Made by a program: the position numbers and the translations under genes. A stretch of 61,536 nucleotides of DNA from Sphingomonadaceae bacterium (GTDB lineage: Bacteria > Pseudomonadota > Alphaproteobacteria > Sphingomonadales > Sphingomonadaceae), in contig JANYGB010000048.1 of the NCBI GenBank assembly GCA_025359445.1, positions 1 to 61,536 on the forward strand, read 5' to 3'. The first letter of the stretch is position 1. Every line of letters starts with the position of its first letter. Shown piece after piece: positions 1 through 8,312 of the stretch. Below the pieces are notes generated by a model. It was not told the origin of the DNA and did no database searches. It saw only the letters and a list, made by a program, of their open reading frames with translations.

Positions 1-13
1 CCGCCTTTGGCGT

Positions 14-53
14 CTGCCACCTCCCATTTGGCTTCGCAAAATGGGAGGACCTT
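14..53. repeat. Palindromic CCTCCC intergenic repeat (half element)
   Basis: Ten-base arms (positions 20-29 and 39-48) pair perfectly around a short loop containing CTTCG. The same arm sequence recurs in the longer composite elements at 19416-19555 and 26032-26183 and in the small one at 14981-15021, so this is one copy of an interspersed family. It lies just before a terminator and carries no gene. Confidence 0.75.
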
Positions 54-59
54 TAAACG

Positions 60-89
60 AAAAAGGCCCCGGGCAACCGGGGCCTTTTT
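60..89. terminator. Rho-independent terminator, usable on both strands
   Basis: A 13-base stem (60-72 with 77-89) closes a GCAA loop. It is flanked by A5 on one side and T5 on the other, so either strand ends in a U-tract. It lies directly downstream of the minus-strand tRNA-Val and can also end transcription entering from the left. Confidence 0.85.
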
Positions 90-95
90 GGCGAA

Positions 96-170
96 TGGTG
101 GGCGTAGCAAGGATTGAACTTGCGACCCCTACGATGTCAACATAGTGCTCTACCACTGAGCTATACGCCC
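96..170 (-). tRNA. tRNA-Val (GAC)
   Basis: Read on the minus strand, a 7-bp acceptor stem (GGGCGTA with TACGCCC), a D-arm GCTC...GAGC, an anticodon stem CTATG/CGTAG with loop TTGACAT (anticodon GAC) and a T-arm with GTTCAATC fold into a normal cloverleaf. The CCA end is encoded (96-98). The terminator at 60-89 follows it. GAC reads valine GUC and GUU codons. Confidence 0.95.
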
Positions 171-239
171 GCACCATTCGGGTCCGCCCCGTGGGACAGG
201 GGTGCGCCATTAGCGAGGCTCCCCCTGTGATGCAAGCGG

Positions 240-614
240 TTAGACGCTGATCTGCGCTGCCTGTCCAAACATGCGCTCGACTTCCATCACGAGGTCTTTC
301 AGGTGAAACGGCTTGGACAGCACCTTGGCTTGTGGGGCTTCGCGGCTGGCCTTGAGCGTTACTGCGGCGAACCCGGTAATGAACATCACCTTGGTCCGCG
401 GGCTAATCTCGGCGCAACGCTGCGCGAGTTCGATCCCGTCCATTTCGGGCATGACAATATCCGACAGCAGCAGATCATAGTCGCCGTCTTCAAGCAGCGG
501 CACCGCCATGGTCCCGCGATCGACGGCGGTTACATCGTAGCCGGCATTCTCCAGCGCGCGGGCCAGATAGGTGCGCATGGCGTCTTCGTCTTCGGCAAGC
601 AGGATGCGGATCAT
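240..614 (-). CDS. cpdR: CpdR-type single-domain response regulator
   Basis: A 124-residue protein that is only a receiver domain. The acidic pocket is E8/D9, the phosphoacceptor is D52 in LLLSDIVMP, and the switch residues are T80 (MFITGFAA) and K101 (VLSKPF). The FITGFAA and SKPFHLKDLV stretches match Caulobacter CpdR, which in its unphosphorylated form primes ClpXP for cell-cycle-dependent proteolysis and is phosphorylated through CckA/ChpT. That role is inferred from the family. There is no output domain and no partner kinase nearby. The gene is divergent from the amidohydrolase at 763. Confidence 0.88.
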   Translation of the reverse strand: MIRILLAEDEDAMRTYLARALENAGYDVTAVDRGTMAVPLLEDGDYDLLLSDIVMPEMDGIELAQRCAEISPRTKVMFITGFAAVTLKASREAPQAKVLSKPFHLKDLVMEVERMFGQAAQISV

Positions 615-762
615 CGCGGTCGGGTTCCAATTTGACTATCGTGTGCGCCGCCAAGCTGCGCCGCGCGGGAGCCTTTGTATAGACCGATCGGGTTAACAAT
701 CTCGCCCAAGCCGGGCGCCGACTTACTTTGACACACGCGCCACCGCAGGCCAGCAATATGCC

Positions 763-1719
763 ATGAACGAGAGAACCGGCGTGCAGGGCGATTCGCCGCG
801 ATACCAGGGTGGAGAGATCCCGGGGAGCAACGGCGTCGCGGCATTTTCGCTGATCGCGCCGCGTCCTTCAGCGTTACCCCTGCTGATCGCGGTGCCGCAT
901 GCCGGGCGGGCTTATCCTGGCAGCCTGCTGGAGCGGATGCGCCATCCCCGCTTTGCCACGCTTAAGCTGGAAGATCGTTATGTCGATTTGCTCGCCCAAC
1001 ATGTCGCGCATGAAACTGGCGCGGCGCTGCTGGTGGCGCATGCCCCGCGCGCGATGATTGACCTCAACCGGGCGACTGACGATGTCGATTGGGATATGTT
1101 TGCGCGCGGCCGGCCCGATCAGGTCGGCAGCTTCACCCCGGGGATGCGGGTGCGCAGCGGCCTAGGCCTGATCCCGCGGCGCCTGCCCGGGCTGGGCGAA
1201 TTGTGGAAGCGCCGGCATGATCACGAGGATCTCGCCGCGCGGATCGGGTCGATCCACGAGCCCTACCACGCCTGCCTTGCTGCTACTTTGGCGAGTCTGC
1301 GCGACCGCTGGGGCGCGGCTTTGCTGCTCGATTTGCATTCGATGCCGCCGCTCGGCTTTCGCGGCGGCCAGCCGGCCCCAGACTTTGTCCTTGGCGACCG
1401 CTTCGGCGCTGCGTGCAGCGGCGCATTGGTCGGCAGCTGCTTTGGCTATTTCGCCGAGATGCGGCGCGGCGCTGCGCACAACCGGCCTTATGCCGGCGGT
1501 TACGTGCTCGAGCGCCACGCCCAGCCTGCGGCCGGGATTCATGCGCTGCAAGTCGAGATTGACCGGTCACTCTACCTTGATGCGGCACTGATCGAGCCAG
1601 GCAGCGGGTTTGCGGCGATGGCAGGTCTGCTTACCGGACTGGTGCGGCGGCTGGCTGGCGAGGTGGCCGAGGCGGGCCAGCTGCGCGATGGCGAGCGCTG
1701 GGCCAACGCTGCGGAATGA
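763..1719 (+). CDS. N-formylglutamate amidohydrolase family protein
   Basis: A 318-residue cytoplasmic protein of the FGase family, which hydrolyses N-formyl-L-glutamate (last step of one histidine-degradation route) or related N-acyl amino acids. Visible family motifs are PHAG (45-48), LEDRYVD, MIDLNR, LLLDLHSMPP and QVEIDRSLYL; the His/Asp/Glu residues in these should hold the metal. No hut genes are nearby, so the true substrate is uncertain. The ATG has no obvious Shine-Dalgarno sequence. The gene is divergent from cpdR and converges on the SapC-like gene. Confidence 0.88.
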   Translation: MNERTGVQGDSPRYQGGEIPGSNGVAAFSLIAPRPSALPLLIAVPHAGRAYPGSLLERMRHPRFATLKLEDRYVDLLAQHVAHETGAALLVAHAPRAMIDLNRATDDVDWDMFARGRPDQVGSFTPGMRVRSGLGLIPRRLPGLGELWKRRHDHEDLAARIGSIHEPYHACLAATLASLRDRWGAALLLDLHSMPPLGFRGGQPAPDFVLGDRFGAACSGALVGSCFGYFAEMRRGAAHNRPYAGGYVLERHAQPAAGIHALQVEIDRSLYLDAALIEPGSGFAAMAGLLTGLVRRLAGEVAEAGQLRDGERWANAAE

Positions 1720-1723
1720 CCAT

Positions 1724-1755
1724 AAAAAACCACCTCGTGCAGATGCACGAGGTGG
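1724..1755 (-). terminator. Minus-strand rho-independent terminator
   Basis: Perfect 11-bp arms (1730-1740 with 1745-1755) close an AGAT loop. On the minus strand the stem is followed by six T (1729-1724). It would end transcripts from the SapC-like gene about 180 nt after its stop codon. Confidence 0.75.
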
Positions 1756-1938
1756 CCAAGGTTCAGGGAGGAGGTGCACCGAAGCGCACCAAGCCCACCG
1801 AACCATGAGGGTAGTACGGCAGGACTCGCAAAAGATAAGCACGCCGGTGCCGCGATGCAAGCAATCTAATGAACTGGACAAACGAATGGCGCGATTCCGG
1901 CATTTGCGGAACCACGCCATTCAGTAGTTTGGGGCGAA
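1756..1938. other. Untranslated gap with a second inverted repeat
   Basis: No convincing gene is visible. The region holds an inverted repeat at 1884-1922: outer arms GAATGGCG/CGCCATTC, inner arms TTCCG/CGGAA, with a few unpaired bases. It begins 17 nt beyond the SapC-like stop codon. It lacks a T-tract, so it is more likely a processing or stability hairpin than a terminator. Confidence 0.4.
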
Positions 1939-2721
1939 TCAGTTGGTCAGGGTGGGTAATGCGGGAATTGGACCCTTGCCTTGTTGGACTTGGCGCGCGA
2001 ACACTTCACTCATGTGTTCAAGGCTGAACAGATGCGCGAAGATCAGCGCGAGCATGCCGTTCTGGTTCATCGTTCGCAGCACATCGCCGCGCAGATCGCG
2101 CAGCTTTTCCTGATCGATCATTTTGAAACCGCGATAAATGAACGGGGTTTCATTACCGGTCTGCTGGATCGAAACTTCGCCGTCCATCAACAGGTCGTGC
2201 TTCATCAATTCTTCGACGAACGCGGTGGTGCGGAAGCCTGCTTCTTCGAAGTTGCGGCAAAAATCGAGCGTGGCCTGGCACGATTCGCTCGGCGTCTCCC
2301 CATCGAACAGCTTATTGCCTTCGTCGAATTCACCAACCAGGTCACTGGTCGGGTCGAAGCACAGTGAAAGCTCTTCGCTGTCGGCCGTCAGCTTGGCGAG
2401 CATGAACGGATAGCGCCGCGCATAAGCCGGGACATAGACGTTCTCGCTCAGCTTGCCGGTTTCGTCGAAGAAAGTGTTGACCCCCTCGTTCAGCCCCATC
2501 AGCGCCAGCGGCACCGGCTGATCGGCGATCGAGAAGACGATCGGATAGGTCCGTGACGCATTGACGAATTCTTCCGCAGTGAGCGGTATCGCGTGGTGGC
2601 CGACGATCCAGGTCGCGTTTTCGGTCGAGCGGGCGCTCCAGCTGGCGTGATCGCGGCTGTTGAGCGGCATCAGGTCATTGTAAAACATCGGCAAATTTGC
2701 GGCTTGCGGCGCGCTGGCCAT
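1939..2721 (-). CDS. SapC family protein
   Basis: The ATG at 2721 is chosen over an upstream in-frame start because GGAGAG lies about 8 nt before it, giving 260 residues. The N-terminus (MFYNDLMPLNSRDHASWS) and the core (VGHHAIPLTAEEFVNASRTYPIVF) are typical of the SapC family, named after an S-layer-associated protein of Campylobacter and common in proteobacteria. No signal peptide or membrane segment is visible. The biochemical role is not established. It follows the FAD oxidase on the same strand after about 60 nt and ends before two hairpins. Confidence 0.85.
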   Translation of the reverse strand: MASAPQAANLPMFYNDLMPLNSRDHASWSARSTENATWIVGHHAIPLTAEEFVNASRTYPIVFSIADQPVPLALMGLNEGVNTFFDETGKLSENVYVPAYARRYPFMLAKLTADSEELSLCFDPTSDLVGEFDEGNKLFDGETPSESCQATLDFCRNFEEAGFRTTAFVEELMKHDLLMDGEVSIQQTGNETPFIYRGFKMIDQEKLRDLRGDVLRTMNQNGMLALIFAHLFSLEHMSEVFARQVQQGKGPIPALPTLTN

Positions 2722-2782
2722 GGGTAACTCTCCGGGTTTATAAACTGCTTCAGCCAGTGGGTACCAGCGCGAACCCGCGCCT

Positions 2783-4225
2783 TTAAGCGTTGCCGCCGCG
2801 CGGCGCAAGAAGCTTGCCCGGATTGAGCAATCCGGCGGGATCGAGCGCGGCTTTGACCCGCTCCATCAGGCCGAGCGCGACCGGATCGCCCAACCGCGCC
2901 AGTTCGTCACGCTTCATCTGGCCGATCCCGTGTTCGGCCGAGATCGATCCATGCCAGCCGGTGACCAGATCGTGGACCATCGCGCTGACCGCTTTGCCCG
3001 GGCCTGCCTCCCACGTCCCGCGTACTGCGCCGGGCGGGGCAGTGACGTGGAAATGCACGTTGCCATCGCCAAGGTGGCCAAACGCAAATGCGCGGCAGCC
3101 GGGCCATTTTTGCTCGACCTCGGCAATGGCAAAAGTCACGAAATCAGCCATCTGCGCGACCGGCACCGAAATGTCGTGCTGCACCGCCGCGCCCTTGGCG
3201 CGCAGCGCGCCCGAGATCGATTCGCGCAAGCTCCAGAACGCTTCGGCCTGGGCTTCGGACGCCGCGAGCGCAGCATCTTCGATTACGCCAACCGCCAGCG
3301 CCTCGGCCAGCATGTGTTCGGCCCGGCCTTGTAGATCCGCCGCCGGGTCGCTGCTGACCAGCTCGATCAGTGCGTGCCAGGCATGCGGGTCGGCTAGCGG
3401 GGGCCGTGCAGTGGGAACATTCGTCAAGACCGCGTCGAGGCAATTCTTCGGCAAGACCTCAAATCCCTCCAGCGCATCGCCAGCCGTGCTCTCGGCCAAG
3501 AGCAGCAGCTCGCGCGCATGCGTGATGCTGGCGAGCCCGGCCCAAACAACGATGCGTTGCGCAACGGCTGGTTCGAGCTTCAGCGTCGCTGCGGTCGTAA
3601 TCCCGAGCGTGCCTTCGGAACCGATAAACAATTGCTTGAGGTCGAACCCGCGGTTGTCCTTTTTGAGCGGGGTCAGCGCCGACCAGATCGTGCCATCGCT
3701 CAGCACTGCTTCGAGACCGAGAACTTGCGTCCGCATTAAACCATGGCGCAACACCTGACTGCCGCCTGCGTTGGTCGCAATTAGTCCGCCGACAGTGGCC
3801 GAACCCTTGCCGCCAAGCGTGAGCGGGAAGCGCAACCCGGCATTTCCCGCGGCTTCATGGAGGTTTTGCAACACTACCCCCGCGCCGCACGTGATCTGGC
3901 GAGCGCCCGCATCGACTTCACCGATGGTGTTCAGGCGGCGCAACGACAGCAACAGCGCCTCACCGCTATTGTCCGGCGTCGCACCACCCGACATCCCGCT
4001 GTTGCCGCCTTGCGGCACGATAGCGACGCCATGACGCGCGCACAGCGCCACCAGCGCGGCAACTTCGCGCGTATCCGCTGGCGAGGCGAGGGCGCAGGCC
4101 TGGCCGGTGTAGCGCCCGCGCCAATCGGTCAGCCACGGTGCCATCAGTTCGGGATCGGTGGTAAACCCGCGCGGCCCGAGAAGCTTGGCTGCGGCGCTCA
4201 GAAAGGAGGGGTCGGTGGCGGACAT
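2783..4225 (-). CDS. FAD-linked oxidase (D-2-hydroxyacid dehydrogenase, GlcD/D2HGDH-like)
   Basis: A 480-residue cytoplasmic flavoprotein. The N-terminal FAD_binding_4 domain has VPQGGNSGMSGG (about 70-82), FPLTLGGKGSATVGGLIATN and LFIGSEGTLGI. The C-terminal FAD-oxidase domain has GHLGDGNVHFHV and SAEHGIGQMKRDEL, with the metal/substrate-binding His residues, and ends in the usual LDPAGLLNPGKLL. This architecture oxidises D-2-hydroxyglutarate, D-lactate or glycolate; sequence alone does not choose between them. No electron-acceptor partner is adjacent. Confidence 0.88.
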   Translation of the reverse strand: MSATDPSFLSAAAKLLGPRGFTTDPELMAPWLTDWRGRYTGQACALASPADTREVAALVALCARHGVAIVPQGGNSGMSGGATPDNSGEALLLSLRRLNTIGEVDAGARQITCGAGVVLQNLHEAAGNAGLRFPLTLGGKGSATVGGLIATNAGGSQVLRHGLMRTQVLGLEAVLSDGTIWSALTPLKKDNRGFDLKQLFIGSEGTLGITTAATLKLEPAVAQRIVVWAGLASITHARELLLLAESTAGDALEGFEVLPKNCLDAVLTNVPTARPPLADPHAWHALIELVSSDPAADLQGRAEHMLAEALAVGVIEDAALAASEAQAEAFWSLRESISGALRAKGAAVQHDISVPVAQMADFVTFAIAEVEQKWPGCRAFAFGHLGDGNVHFHVTAPPGAVRGTWEAGPGKAVSAMVHDLVTGWHGSISAEHGIGQMKRDELARLGDPVALGLMERVKAALDPAGLLNPGKLLAPRGGNA

Positions 4226-4351
4226 CAGTGCAGCCTATGGCACAGTGACCCACCTTCGGACCAGCCCGCGTTCGGTTCCGTCTAACGGCTTTGCACCAGG
4301 AGTACATCGGGTTAAGCGGCGGTTCAAAGATTGGGGCTATTCAACACTGTC

Positions 4352-4855
4352 ATGTCACCTGCGCTGCAACTTCTGGCCCCGCTGGCCTTGCTGTTTCCTG
4401 CCGCCATGGCAATCGAGCAGCCGCCCTTGGCCGAGCGCGCGCCGCTGCCGATTGCGGCGCCAGCCGAGCAGGTCAGCATCCAGCAGCGCGTGACGATCCG
4501 GATCAATCCGCGCCCCGCGCCGATGCCGGACGTCGCCCAGTTTATCGCCGAAGGCGCAGATGCAGGTTCCGAACCACACTTGGTTGAACGCAAGGCGGGC
4601 AAATGCCTGCCGCTCAGCGCAATCACCGGGGTCCAGCCAATGAGCGACGACCGCTTGCTGTTGATCCTGCGTGATAACCGGCTGTTCACGGCCAAGCTGG
4701 AAAAGGGCTGCCAGGCGCGCGAATTCTATTCGGGCTTTATAGTCAAACGCAACTCGGACGGTCAGGTCTGCATCAGCCGTGATGAATTGCTCTCGCGCTC
4801 CGGGGCGAGCTGCCAGGTCCGCGGGTTTCGCCAGCTGGTCGGCGCGGGCGACTGA
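4352..4855 (+). CDS. Hypothetical exported protein
   Basis: A 167-residue protein starting at the ATG at 4352; a TTG seven codons upstream is less likely. The N-terminus (MSPALQLLAPLALLFPAAMA) looks like a Sec signal peptide, so the mature protein is probably periplasmic. Three later Cys residues (in GKCLP, GCQAR, VCIS) and a fourth near the end (SCQVRGF) could form disulfides. I do not recognise a domain. It is divergent from the FAD oxidase and stands alone before the helicase gene. Confidence 0.7.
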   Translation: MSPALQLLAPLALLFPAAMAIEQPPLAERAPLPIAAPAEQVSIQQRVTIRINPRPAPMPDVAQFIAEGADAGSEPHLVERKAGKCLPLSAITGVQPMSDDRLLLILRDNRLFTAKLEKGCQAREFYSGFIVKRNSDGQVCISRDELLSRSGASCQVRGFRQLVGAGD

Positions 4856-4988
4856 ACCCTCGCCCAAGGTCGCTAGGTAACCCTGCGTTTTCTTGACTCT
4901 ACAGCACGAATGGGCCTAGGGCGCGGCTGTTCGGCCCCTGCCAGCGCATGGGCCGCGAAACCCGTTCTCTCAACATCGAAGAAGCTGT

Positions 4989-6443
4989 ATGAAATTTGCC
5001 GATCTCGGCCTGTCAGACGAACTGCTCGCTGCGGTAACCGCCAAGGGCTATGATACTCCCACGCCGATCCAGGCGCAGGCGATCCCCAGCGTATTGATGA
5101 TGCGCGACATTATCGGCGTCGCTCAGACCGGCACGGGCAAGACCGGCAGCTTCGTGCTGCCGATGATCGATATCCTGTCGCACGGTCGCCGCCGCGCGCT
5201 GATGCCGCGCAGCCTGATCCTCGAGCCGACCCGCGAACTTGCCGCGCAAGTCGCCGATGAGTTCACCAAGTACGGCGTGAACCACGATCTCAAAATGGCG
5301 TTGCTGATTGGCGGCGTGCAAATGGGCGATCAGGTCAAGGCGCTGAAAGATGGCGTCGACGTGCTGATCGCCACCCCGGGCCGGCTGATGGATCTGTTCG
5401 AACGCGGCAAGATACTGCTGACCGGCTGCGATCTGCTGGTCATCGATGAAGCTGACCGCATGCTCGACATGGGCTTCATCCCCGATATCGAAACGATCTG
5501 CTCGAAGCTTCCGGCGCAGCGTCAGACGCTCTTATTCAGCGCGACCATGCCGCCGCCGATCAAGAAGCTGGCGGACAAATTCCTCAGCAATCCCAAATAT
5601 ATCGAAGTTGCGCGTCCGGCGTCGGCCAATATCAACATCGCTCAGCACAAGGTTATGGTCAGCTCGGCCCGGGCCAAGCGCGATGTCTTGATCGAGCTGC
5701 TGCGCAATAGCGACGTGACCAACGCGATGATCTTCTGCAATCGCAAGACCACCGTCCGCGATCTTGCCAAGGCTTTGAAACAAAAAGGCTTTTCGGCGGG
5801 TGAAATCCACGGCGACATGGACCAGAGCGCCCGCATCGCCGAGCTCGACCGGTTCAAAAAAGGCGTCGTCACCATTCTGGTCTGCTCGGACGTTGCCGCG
5901 CGCGGGATCGACGTGAAGGGTGTGAGCCACGTGTTCAACTATGACACGCCGTGGCACCCCGATGATTACGTCCACCGCATCGGCCGCACCGGCCGCGCTG
6001 GCGCGACCGGCAAGGCCTTCACGCTGGTCGCGCCGGAAGATGCCGAAGCGATCGCCAATGTCGAGAAGCTGACTGGCCTGCAAATCCCGGTTTACGAACT
6101 CGGCGGAGGCAGCGCCAAGGCCGAGCGGCCTGCTCGCGAAGATAGGCCTGCCCGGGAAGACAAGCCGGCGCGCGATGATAAGCCAGCTCGCGCTGAACGC
6201 GCCCCGCGTGGCCGCAAGCCTGAGCCAGCCGCTGTCGAAGCGGTAGTGGCCGAAGCAGTCGTTGCGGCTGAGCCCGAAGAACAGCCGCGTGCATCGCGCC
6301 CCAAGCGCGACGGCACCAAGCCGCGCCCCGAAGCGCGCCAGAGCGAACCCCGCCGCGCCGCCAAGCATGATGCAGCGGCCGATGGCGATGCCGATGTGTG
6401 GAACGGCCCGGTGCCCAGCTTTCTGGGTGTTTCGGCTCTTTGA
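4989..6443 (+). CDS. DEAD-box RNA helicase (RhlE-like)
   Basis: A 484-residue ATP-dependent RNA helicase for ribosome assembly or RNA turnover. Motifs run in order: F...G(Y)..PTPIQ Q-motif, AQTGTGKT (motif I), PTRELA (Ia), VIDEADRML (II), FSATMP (III), DVAARGIDV (V) and HRIGRTGRAG (VI). After about residue 375 comes a charged, low-complexity tail with a short tandem repeat (PARED/PAREDK/PARDDK) and many Arg, Lys and Pro, typical of RhlE proteins and probably RNA-binding. The stop codon overlaps the start proposed for the next gene. Confidence 0.93.
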   Translation: MKFADLGLSDELLAAVTAKGYDTPTPIQAQAIPSVLMMRDIIGVAQTGTGKTGSFVLPMIDILSHGRRRALMPRSLILEPTRELAAQVADEFTKYGVNHDLKMALLIGGVQMGDQVKALKDGVDVLIATPGRLMDLFERGKILLTGCDLLVIDEADRMLDMGFIPDIETICSKLPAQRQTLLFSATMPPPIKKLADKFLSNPKYIEVARPASANINIAQHKVMVSSARAKRDVLIELLRNSDVTNAMIFCNRKTTVRDLAKALKQKGFSAGEIHGDMDQSARIAELDRFKKGVVTILVCSDVAARGIDVKGVSHVFNYDTPWHPDDYVHRIGRTGRAGATGKAFTLVAPEDAEAIANVEKLTGLQIPVYELGGGSAKAERPAREDRPAREDKPARDDKPARAERAPRGRKPEPAAVEAVVAEAVVAAEPEEQPRASRPKRDGTKPRPEARQSEPRRAAKHDAAADGDADVWNGPVPSFLGVSAL

Positions 6444-7633
6444 TACAGCCTGCCAAGGCTGCTGCAAGACTGCCGATCCCGCGCACGGTGTGGGCGCTTG
6501 GATTGGTCAGTCTGCTGATGGACATGTCTTCGGAGATGATCCATTCGATTTTGCCGATTTTTCTGACCACCACGCTGGGCGCGAGCGCCGCGATGGTGGG
6601 GCTGATCGATGGGATTGCCGAGGCGACTGCGGCGATCTGCAAAGTGCCATCGGGCTATATTTCTGATTACATCGGGCGGCGCAAACCGCTGATCCTGTTC
6701 GGTTATGGGTTGGCTGCGTTGTCTAAACCGCTCTTTGCCTTGGCCGCTGGCCCGATCCCGGTGTTGGCCGCTCGCTTCGCCGACCGCGTGGGCAAGGGCG
6801 TGCGCGGCGCTGCGCGCGATGCTTTGGTGGCCGATGTTACTCCACTCGAACTGCGCGGCCGGGCCTATGGCCTGCGCCAAGCGCTTGACACCGTCGGGGC
6901 GCTGGTTGGGCCGCTGATCGCACTCGCACTTATGCTGGCGTACGCCAACGACTTCAGGTTGGTGTTCTGGGTTGCGGTGATACCGGCCCTCGCTTCGGTC
7001 GCGATGGTGCTGGTCGGGGTCGGGGATAGCCGTTCGACCAAGGCGGCTGAGGCTCCGGTCAAATTGGCCGAACTGCGCGCACTCGATGCTGGCTTCTGGA
7101 CGGTCGCCGGGATCGCGCTGATGTTCTCGCTCGCCCGGTTCAGCGAAGCATTCTTGATTCTCAAGGCAGTCGAGACCGGCTTGCCGATCGCGTGGTCGCC
7201 GCTGGTGCTAGCGGGCATGAGCCTGGTTTATTCCGCTGGAGCTTACCCGGCGGGCGCGCTGGCAGATCGCCATCCCGCCGCGACTTTGCTAGGGCTGGGG
7301 CTGGTGGTGCTGATCGCGGCCGATTTGCTGCTGGGTCTGGGACACAGCTTCGCGGCAATTGCCGCCGGGATCGGCCTGTGGGGAGCGCACATGGCGCTCA
7401 CCCAAGGGTTGTTCGCTAAACTCGTCGCGAACAGCGTACCTGGCCGGCTGCGCGGTTCGGCTTTTGGCCTGTTCAACCTGTTTAGCGGACTTGCAGCCTT
7501 GGCAGCCAGTGTGATCGCGGGGCTGCTGTGGGACCGTTATGGCTCGGGTGCGACTTTTCTGGCCGGGGCAGGTTTTGCAGCGTTAACCCTGGTGGGGCTG
7601 GGGCTGGTCGGCGGGCGACTCAAGCCAACTTGA
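6440..7633 (+). CDS. MFS transporter
   Basis: A membrane protein of about 397 residues with roughly twelve hydrophobic segments. The MFS signature between helices 2 and 3 is GYISDYIGRRKPLIL, followed by ARFADRVGKGVRGAARDALV. The start is uncertain: the TTG at 6440 overlaps the helicase TGA by 4 nt and suggests coupling, a GTG lies at 6398, and the first ATG would cut into helix 1. Substrate unknown; the RxGKGxRG stretch occurs in a widespread group of uncharacterised MFS permeases. Confidence 0.85.
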   Translation: MIQPAKAAARLPIPRTVWALGLVSLLMDMSSEMIHSILPIFLTTTLGASAAMVGLIDGIAEATAAICKVPSGYISDYIGRRKPLILFGYGLAALSKPLFALAAGPIPVLAARFADRVGKGVRGAARDALVADVTPLELRGRAYGLRQALDTVGALVGPLIALALMLAYANDFRLVFWVAVIPALASVAMVLVGVGDSRSTKAAEAPVKLAELRALDAGFWTVAGIALMFSLARFSEAFLILKAVETGLPIAWSPLVLAGMSLVYSAGAYPAGALADRHPAATLLGLGLVVLIAADLLLGLGHSFAAIAAGIGLWGAHMALTQGLFAKLVANSVPGRLRGSAFGLFNLFSGLAALAASVIAGLLWDRYGSGATFLAGAGFAALTLVGLGLVGGRLKPT

Positions 7634-7650
7634 CGAATGTTTTCAGCAGC

Positions 7651-7679
7651 TTGACACGGCTTGCCGTAAAACTTCGATT
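7651..7679 (+). promoter_or_regulatory. Possible promoter for the lipoprotein gene
   Basis: A consensus TTGACA (7651-7656) is followed after 17 nt by TCGATT (7674-7679), a poor -10 box. It lies about 85 nt upstream of the start at 7765. The -10 match is weak, so this is only a candidate. Confidence 0.3.
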
Positions 7680-7764
7680 CGGCTAAACCCTATTTTGCGG
7701 GATAAAGCGGTTTCCCGGTCAGGCTTTTGCCCAAACACCGCGTGCCTCTGAATTGGGGACGCGC

Positions 7765-8280
7765 ATGTCTGTTACAAATCCGGGTTCCACCCAGGCGACT
7801 ACTCCCGAAATGTCGCGGCGGGTTCTGCTTGTCTCGGCGCTGGCTACATCACTTATCGGCGCTTGTGCATCGGCTCGCCGAAGTCCGCACCCGGTGGTCT
7901 TGTTTGTTTGCCAATACGGCACCGCCAAAAGCGCGATTTCGCGCGAACTGTTTCGCCGCCGGGTCCGCCAGCGCCGCCTTGCAATCGAAACCTTTTCGCG
8001 CGGCCTTACGATCGAGGATCACCTCACCCCCGAACTGCGCCAGCGCCTTCTCGCAGACGGGATCAATCCGACCCTTGAGCCCGCGCAAGTGTTGGAACCC
8101 CGCGATTGGCAGCGCGCTACAGTGGTCGTCGCCTTCAATCCGCTCCCGCTGGAAGTGCCGGGCGAAAAGGTCCGCGACTGGACTGATCTGCCCTCGATCA
8201 CTGATGATTATGAGAAGACCCGGGCGATTTTGGACCGGCGGCTAAAGGCGTTGATTGATGAGGTCGTGCGCCGCGCTTAG
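7765..8280 (+). CDS. Exported LMW-phosphatase-like lipoprotein
   Basis: A 171-residue protein; the ATG at 7765 has GGGGA 5 nt before it. Residues 17-34 form a signal with a twin Arg (SRRVLLVSALATS) and a lipobox ending IGAC34, so it is probably a lipoprotein. The rest resembles the LMW protein-tyrosine-phosphatase/ArsC fold: VVLFVCQYGTAKSA puts a Cys (C49) where the P-loop nucleophile sits, but the CX5R arginine is Lys (K55). The usual DP general-acid loop is replaced by a divergent DLPSITDDYEKTR. Family assignment is good; catalytic activity and the exported location are unusual and unproven. Confidence 0.72.
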   Translation: MSVTNPGSTQATTPEMSRRVLLVSALATSLIGACASARRSPHPVVLFVCQYGTAKSAISRELFRRRVRQRRLAIETFSRGLTIEDHLTPELRQRLLADGINPTLEPAQVLEPRDWQRATVVVAFNPLPLEVPGEKVRDWTDLPSITDDYEKTRAILDRRLKALIDEVVRRA

Positions 8281-8312
8281 GACATAACGAAAAGGACGAA
8301 GGTTGGCCGTCT

